From assembly GCA_039985655.1 (NCBI GenBank), contig JBDWSF010000018.1, positions 248,001 through 312,000 of the forward strand: a stretch of 64,000 nucleotides of DNA, given 5' to 3'. Shown here piece by piece: positions 59,126 to 64,000 of this stretch (the stretch's first letter is position 1; every line of letters starts with the position of its first letter). The notes below the pieces were generated by a model. The model saw only the letters and a list, made by a program, of their open reading frames with translations. It was not told the DNA's origin and made no database searches. The DNA comes from Postechiella sp039985655 (GTDB lineage Bacteria; Bacteroidota; Bacteroidia; Flavobacteriales; Flavobacteriaceae). The translations under genes were made by a program, and so were the position numbers.

Positions 59126-61588
59126 ATGAATAAAGCTTTACTTTTTACATTCTCATTATTTTTATGTTTAATTCCAATTTCTAATTCGGCACAATCAAAA
59201 CGAAAAAAGAAAAAGAATGCCGCCGTTGCAGTCACAAAGCCTATTATTAAAAAGAAAGAGGAGAAAATAAAACCTTATGACAAAGTAATTACCAAAGCGG
59301 CCATTTCTGATAATGGTTTATTTTACATACACAAAGTAGCTTATAAATATTTTTTTGAAATACCAAACGAATATTTAGGAAAGGATATGTTATTAGTAAG
59401 CCGTATTGCTAAGTTACCTGCTAATTTAGGTAATGGTTATGTTAATGCTGGCACAAAAATAGGAACACGCTTAATAACATGGCAACGTTATCAAGACAAA
59501 ATTTTAATTAAAGAAAAGTCTTATAATGCTATCGCAGATGAAGCGCTCCCTATAAGTATATCTGTTAAATCTAATAATTACGAGCCAACTCTTTATGCTT
59601 TTGATATCGCCGCCTTTAATAAAGACTCAACAGCAACAGTAATTGATGTTACTAAATTTTATTCCAGTGATATAAAAGCTTTAAGCGGTTTGTCGTCAAG
59701 TTCTCGAAAGACATATAAGGTAAAAAATTTAGATGCTTCTCGTAGTTTTATTAATTCGGTTAAAAGTTTTCCTAAAAACATTGAGGTTATTCAGGATATG
59801 ACTTATAATGCTTCTGAGCCACCAGCTTTTAAGAGTGCAGAATCTATTAGTATTCAAATGAATCAATCTATGATCTTGTTACCAGAAAAACCGATGCAAC
59901 CTCGTTTTGCAGACAAAAGAGTCGGTTGGTTTACGACAAGTCATATTGATTACGGAAGTGAAGCATTAAAAGCCGACACCAAAACCTATATTCGCAAATG
60001 GCGTATGGAACCTAAAGATCCAGAAGCTTATGCTAGAGGAGAACTTGTAGATCCTATAAAACCCATTATCTATTATTTAGATCCTGCGACACCAGAAAAC
60101 TTGAAAAAGTACATGAAAGAAGGTGTAGAACTTTGGCAAAAACCGTTTGAAAAAGCAGGTTTTAAAAATGCTATTATTGCAAAATATGCACCAACAAAAG
60201 AAGAAGATCCCGATTTTAGTCCTGAAGACATACGTTATTCTGTAATTCGTTATGTAGCAAGTGCTACGAGAAATGCTATTGGACCTAGTGTTTCGGATCC
60301 TAGAACAGGAGAGATTATTGAAAGTGATATTATTTGGTATCATAATCATTTGCGTTCATATAGAAATCGTTATTTATTAGAAACTGGGGCTGCAAACCCG
60401 GCAGCTAGAACATTAAACACACCAGCAGAAGATATAGGGGAAATGATGAAAATGGTTATTGCTCATGAAGTTGGACATGCCTTAGGTTTACCTCATAATA
60501 TGAGTGCTAGTAAAGCTTATAATGTAGAAAACTATAGAGATGGTGGATTTACTCAGAAAAACGGCATTGCAGCAACCATTATGGATTATGCACGTTATAA
60601 CTACATTGCGCAGCCTGAAGATCAAAATATTCGTTTTATTCGTCAAATAGGACCTTATGACGAATACGCTATTAATTGGGGATATCGATTTATTCCAGAA
60701 GCTAATACTCCAGAAAAAGAGTTGGAACAATTAGACGCTTGGATTCTTGAGAAATCGGGAGATCCAAGATATGTTTTTGGTAAACAAAGTAGTCGATTTG
60801 ATCCTAGATCTCAAACTGAAGACATAGGGAATGATGCTTTAAAAGCTGGTGATTACGCTCTTAAAAATTTAAAGTATGTTATAGAACACTTGCAAGAATG
60901 GACTAGTGATTCGACTAATAATTATGATGATTTAGAGGAGTTGTATGGTGAATTATTAGGTTGTTGGAGCCGTTATGTTAATCACGTATTAACCAATGTA
61001 GGTGGGGTTTATGAAAATTTATTAAAACCAAATCAAGAAGGAGTTCCTTATCAAGCTGTTCCAAAAAAGTTACAAGAAGCATCTATACAATGGCTTCATA
61101 AAAATGCTTTTGAAACACCTTATTGGTTAGTAGATAAAGATTTGTTAACAAACATAGATTATGCCGGATATACGTCGCGTTTAGGACGATTACAAAATAG
61201 ATATTTAAGTCGCCTGTTAAGTTTTGATTGTTTAGGCCGCTTATTGGACCATGAAACTATAGATGCAACTAACTATTCTGCTTTAGAAATGATGCAAGAT
61301 CTTCGTAAAGGTATTTGGTCTGAAGTTAATATGACTAAAAATGTAACGATGTATCGCCGTAATTTGCAACGTGCATATATAGACCAAATGGCTTCTTTAA
61401 TGACGGGGAGTTTAAAAGAAGCGTCATTTAATGTGTCACAATCTGATATTAGAGCTTTGGTGAGGGGCGAGTTAAATACGTTGAAACGCTTGGTAAATAA
61501 TGCATCTTATCGCCATACAAATACCATTACTAAATACCATTATAAAGACTGTTTAACGCGTATTAATCTTATTTTAGACCCAAAATAA
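59126..61588 (+). CDS. secreted zinc-dependent metalloprotease (DUF5117/DUF5118-type)
   Basis: 820 residues with a signal peptide (LLFTFSLFLCLIPISNSAQS) and a basic stretch (KRKKKKNAAVAVTKPIIKKK). The zinc motif HEVGHALGLPHN (~453-464) has the extended HExxHxxGxxH form of metzincins. Blocks before it (YFFEIPNEYLGKDMLLVSRI) and after it match the DUF5118/DUF5117 architecture of Bacteroidota metalloproteases as I know it. The role is probably in the periplasm or outside the cell. A terminator and a convergent M23 gene follow. Confidence 0.88.
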   Translation: MNKALLFTFSLFLCLIPISNSAQSKRKKKKNAAVAVTKPIIKKKEEKIKPYDKVITKAAISDNGLFYIHKVAYKYFFEIPNEYLGKDMLLVSRIAKLPANLGNGYVNAGTKIGTRLITWQRYQDKILIKEKSYNAIADEALPISISVKSNNYEPTLYAFDIAAFNKDSTATVIDVTKFYSSDIKALSGLSSSSRKTYKVKNLDASRSFINSVKSFPKNIEVIQDMTYNASEPPAFKSAESISIQMNQSMILLPEKPMQPRFADKRVGWFTTSHIDYGSEALKADTKTYIRKWRMEPKDPEAYARGELVDPIKPIIYYLDPATPENLKKYMKEGVELWQKPFEKAGFKNAIIAKYAPTKEEDPDFSPEDIRYSVIRYVASATRNAIGPSVSDPRTGEIIESDIIWYHNHLRSYRNRYLLETGAANPAARTLNTPAEDIGEMMKMVIAHEVGHALGLPHNMSASKAYNVENYRDGGFTQKNGIAATIMDYARYNYIAQPEDQNIRFIRQIGPYDEYAINWGYRFIPEANTPEKELEQLDAWILEKSGDPRYVFGKQSSRFDPRSQTEDIGNDALKAGDYALKNLKYVIEHLQEWTSDSTNNYDDLEELYGELLGCWSRYVNHVLTNVGGVYENLLKPNQEGVPYQAVPKKLQEASIQWLHKNAFETPYWLVDKDLLTNIDYAGYTSRLGRLQNRYLSRLLSFDCLGRLLDHETIDATNYSALEMMQDLRKGIWSEVNMTKNVTMYRRNLQRAYIDQMASLMTGSLKEASFNVSQSDIRALVRGELNTLKRLVNNASYRHTNTITKYHYKDCLTRINLILDPK

Positions 61589-61612
61589 TCACATAAACAG
61601 TTCCTGTATATA

Positions 61613-61646
61613 GATAAAACAAGAGTCTAAGGATTCTTGTTTTATC
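61613..61646. terminator. bidirectional terminator
   Basis: GATAAAACAAGA (61613-61624) and TCTTGTTTTATC (61635-61646) form a 12-bp stem between two convergent genes. The right arm overlaps the stop codon of the minus-strand gene. Confidence 0.85.
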
Positions 61647-62553
61647 GGTTAATAACTATTTTTTGACCGATCTTGAGTGTGCTTGTTTTTCTTATGGCAT
61701 TTGCTTTACAAAGCCTAGATAAAGAAACGTGGTACGTACTACAAATTCCAGAAAGTGTATCGCCACGTTTAACAATATGTATTTTTTTTCTGTTTTCTTT
61801 TTTCTGACTTGCAATGGCTTCGTCGTGGGTTGTAAAAAGTTCTAAATCAGTCTGTTTTTTTGACGTATGAAAATGAGAAGTCACCCATTTTTTTGTGATC
61901 CAAATGTTTTGATCTCTTATTTTATTTTCACTAGAAAAATCGAATAGATATTCTGGGTTTATATAATTTCCTTTATAACTAACTACTAAATGTAAATGGC
62001 TACCTCTTGCGTTTCCAGATGTGCCGCCTTTCCCAATGATTTGCCCCATTTTAACGGTGTCATTTGCTTTAACTTTATATTTAGATAAATGTGCATAAGC
62101 GGTTTCTAAACCATTAAAATGACGAATGACAACTGTTCTTCCGTGTCCAGAGCTATATCTTGCAAACCGCACAACACCATCAAGCATAGATATCACATTA
62201 TCACCTGTAACTAAATCAATATCAATGCCTTTATGTGGTCTTCCTCTTCGCCAGCCATAACGTGATGTAATCACTTTTTTTCCTTCAACAGGTGATGCAT
62301 AAATACGATCTGTAAATTCAATTTTAAAAGGTTGCTTTTTTAATGTATTTCTGTAGGGATCAAAATTAATAGTATCCCAATTTGCGATTGTAATATCGAC
62401 TTTAGGACGTTCTGCTTTGATTTGATTCTCATTTGTATTTTGGGCATACATACTCGTTATAGAATCTAATTTTTGCCTGATTAATACAATGTTTTGACTG
62501 TTGATCGTTTGAAAAGCGTATAGGAAACAAATGAGGGAAACTACTTTTTTCAT
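61642..62553 (-). CDS. M23 peptidase with LysM domain
   Basis: 303 residues: a signal peptide (KKVVSLICFLYAFQTINSQN), an M23 domain (~95-205) with HKGIDIDLVTGD and RGSHLHLVVSYKG, which hold the zinc ligands (His/Asp and HxH), and a C-terminal LysM domain (~258-301: IHIVKRGDTLSGICSTYHVS). It is expected to cleave peptidoglycan cross-bridges in the periplasm or regulate another hydrolase. It is convergent with the metalloprotease gene. Confidence 0.92.
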   Translation of the reverse strand: MKKVVSLICFLYAFQTINSQNIVLIRQKLDSITSMYAQNTNENQIKAERPKVDITIANWDTINFDPYRNTLKKQPFKIEFTDRIYASPVEGKKVITSRYGWRRGRPHKGIDIDLVTGDNVISMLDGVVRFARYSSGHGRTVVIRHFNGLETAYAHLSKYKVKANDTVKMGQIIGKGGTSGNARGSHLHLVVSYKGNYINPEYLFDFSSENKIRDQNIWITKKWVTSHFHTSKKQTDLELFTTHDEAIASQKKENRKKIHIVKRGDTLSGICSTYHVSLSRLCKANAIRKTSTLKIGQKIVINR

Positions 62554-62736
62554 GAAATAATATTGACTTTATAATGATGGTCTATAAGGTTTAAATCGAA
62601 CAACATATTTAGAACGCTTTTTGGGTGACATTGTTATATTGAATTTGACTTTTTATATTTCCTAAAAAATGTCTGGAATTCGTCCATATTTCACTACTTT
62701 TTTTTATGCGTAACGATGCCTATGTGTTAGTTAAGT

Positions 62737-64000
62737 CTATGGTTTAAAACTAGAATGACTCGGTAACTCAAAAACCTCCAATTCAAAATAGGGGATTGCA
62801 GCAATAATATGATCAAATATATCTGCCATAATGTATTCGTAGTTTTCCCAACGTTTATCGTTACTAAAGGCGTAAATTTCGATTGGTATCCCTTGAGTTG
62901 TTGGTGCTAATTGGCGCACCATAATTGTCATATCCTTATTTATAGCTGAATGTGTTTCAATATACGTTTGAATATATTTTCTAAAAACACCAATATTGGT
63001 TAAATTTTTACCATTTAACAAGAACGATTTATCTATATTATTTTCGTTATTATAGGTATCAATAGCTTGTTCGCGATTGTTTAGATAATCAGAAATAATT
63101 TCTATTTGTTTAAGGCTACTTGTTTGTTTTTTAGATAAATACGATACGCTATCTAACTTAATATTTAAAGCCCGTTTGATACGTCTGCCTTCTGAACTTA
63201 CCATGCCACGCCAGTTTTTAAACGAGTCTGAAATTAAAGCGTAAGTTGGTATGGTTGTTATGGTTTTATCGAAATTTTGAACTTTTACTGTAGATAAATT
63301 GATCTCGATAACATCGCCATCGGCACCGTATTTTTCGAAGGTAATCCAATCTCCGATACGTACCATATCGTTTATAGAGACTTGAATACTGGCAACAAAG
63401 CCCATAATCGTATCTTTGAAAACGAGTATAATAACAGCTGAAGCAGCTCCCATTCCAGTAAGGAATGTTAAAAATGAAATATCGGAAACAATAGCTATAG
63501 CTGACATTATACCTCCCAACCAAGCAAAAATCATAAAGACTTGAATGTAACTATCTATAGGTTTGTCTTTTAATCGGGGTACAGTTTTTAAATAGTCTTT
63601 TAAAGTATTTAACAGACTTCTAACAACCCAAAGGGTTAATACAATAGCAAATACTTTAAGTCCCTTTTCAACAAAATTTTCAAAAGCAGGGAAGTCTATA
63701 AAAACTTTATCTATAAACTCTAAGGCTAGTAATAAAGGGATAATATGTGCAATGTTTCTTGGAACATTGTTTTTAACCAATAAGTCATCAAAGTTTGATT
63801 TAGAAAGGGACGCGAATCTATTAAAAGCTGTAAGCAATAGCTTTCGGATAATATAATCTACTATAAAAACAATAATGAGCAATGCGAATAACAATACTAA
63901 CATGTTTAAATATTTAGCTGTTTGTTCACTTAATTCAACTGTTTTCACCAAATAATTATATAACAAATGCGTATAATCCAATTTTCCAGTTAGTTCTGTA
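62737..64000 (-). CDS. MscS-family mechanosensitive channel, 5' end outside the window
   Basis: At least 414 codons. Membrane helices lie at ~22-45 (MLVLLFALLIIVFIVDYII), ~68-92, ~105-125 and ~150-200, and the MscS pore region is FLTGMGAASAVIILVFKDTI followed by the beta domain (VRIGDWITFEKYGADGDVIE). The C-terminal extension is long, as in YbdG-type channels. The frame remains open to the window edge (TELTGKLDYTHLL); a TTG at 63981 is a possible start, but an upstream ATG outside the window is more likely. It should release solutes on hypo-osmotic shock. Confidence 0.85.
   Translation of the reverse strand, partial: TELTGKLDYTHLLYNYLVKTVELSEQTAKYLNMLVLLFALLIIVFIVDYIIRKLLLTAFNRFASLSKSNFDDLLVKNNVPRNIAHIIPLLLALEFIDKVFIDFPAFENFVEKGLKVFAIVLTLWVVRSLLNTLKDYLKTVPRLKDKPIDSYIQVFMIFAWLGGIMSAIAIVSDISFLTFLTGMGAASAVIILVFKDTIMGFVASIQVSINDMVRIGDWITFEKYGADGDVIEINLSTVKVQNFDKTITTIPTYALISDSFKNWRGMVSSEGRRIKRALNIKLDSVSYLSKKQTSSLKQIEIISDYLNNREQAIDTYNNENNIDKSFLLNGKNLTNIGVFRKYIQTYIETHSAINKDMTIMVRQLAPTTQGIPIEIYAFSNDKRWENYEYIMADIFDHIIAAIPYFELEVFELPSHSSFKP

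Noticed and set aside
63266..63523. 85-residue minus-strand ORF within the MscS gene
   Set aside because: It overlaps the well-supported channel gene in another frame and is rich in Tyr/Cys/Arg, as expected for an out-of-frame reading.
1..64000. tRNA, rRNA or IS transposase genes
   Set aside because: No GC-richer cloverleaf-like stretch, rRNA segment or transposase-like ORF was seen in the intergenic regions I read.

Overview
The window is a low-GC chromosomal segment of a member of the Bacteroidota, most likely a marine-type Flavobacteriaceae. The evidence is PorX (the type IX secretion response regulator), STN-type TonB receptors with ECF sigma/FecR partners, DUF4249-like lipoproteins, a fused LpxC/FabZ, PorX-type gene neighbourhoods, and -7 promoter boxes of the form TAnnTTTG upstream of several genes. 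The genus cannot be fixed from the sequence alone. I found no rRNA, tRNA, CRISPR array, prophage or complete IS element.

Positions 1-10.9 kb are the end of a capsule/exopolysaccharide locus: an aminotransferase tail, a membrane-bound CapD-type dehydratase, a Wza-type export lipoprotein, a Wzc-type tyrosine autokinase, a PHP-type phosphatase, and further on a short soluble CapD paralogue and a PglC/WcaJ-type phosphoglycosyl transferase. aroB and proline dehydrogenase sit among them. The wzc gene is broken in this sequence by a 19-bp tandem duplication that separates the chain-length half from the kinase half.

Positions 10.9-25 kb are mainly housekeeping: alanine dehydrogenase, an outer-membrane receptor, tsaE, porX, an HD phosphohydrolase, then a lipid A block (lpxD, lpxC/fabZ, lpxA) continuing into efp, a second LpxD-like gene and sucD. 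Positions 25.4-32.1 kb hold an ECF sigma/FecR/TonB receptor/DUF4249 uptake unit followed by small lipoproteins. Positions 32.3-36 kb carry fabG, a vWA-like membrane protein and a prohibitin-family protein.

Positions 36.2-44.8 kb are a complete histidine operon (hisG, D, C, B, H, A, F, IE). It is preceded by a leader peptide with four consecutive His codons and a terminator whose 3' arm is duplicated inside the leader, which reads as a classical ribosome-mediated attenuator. The operon also contains a GIY-YIG nuclease cassette bracketed by palindromes, a 58-codon small gene, a membrane protein gene, and intergenic arrays with a seven-base period.

Positions 44.9-52.1 kb are mixed: a TruA-like synthase, DUF2461, DUF72 and thioesterase genes, a TetR/SDR pair with two matching operators, and a 206-bp MITE-like element. 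Positions 52.3-59 kb hold leuC, leuD, a leuA-family gene and leuB, interrupted by a second MITE-like element, a lipoprotein gene and an intergenic cluster that includes a Flavo-1-like RNA repeat. The window ends with a zinc metalloprotease, an M23/LysM peptidase and the 3' part of a MscS-type channel gene.
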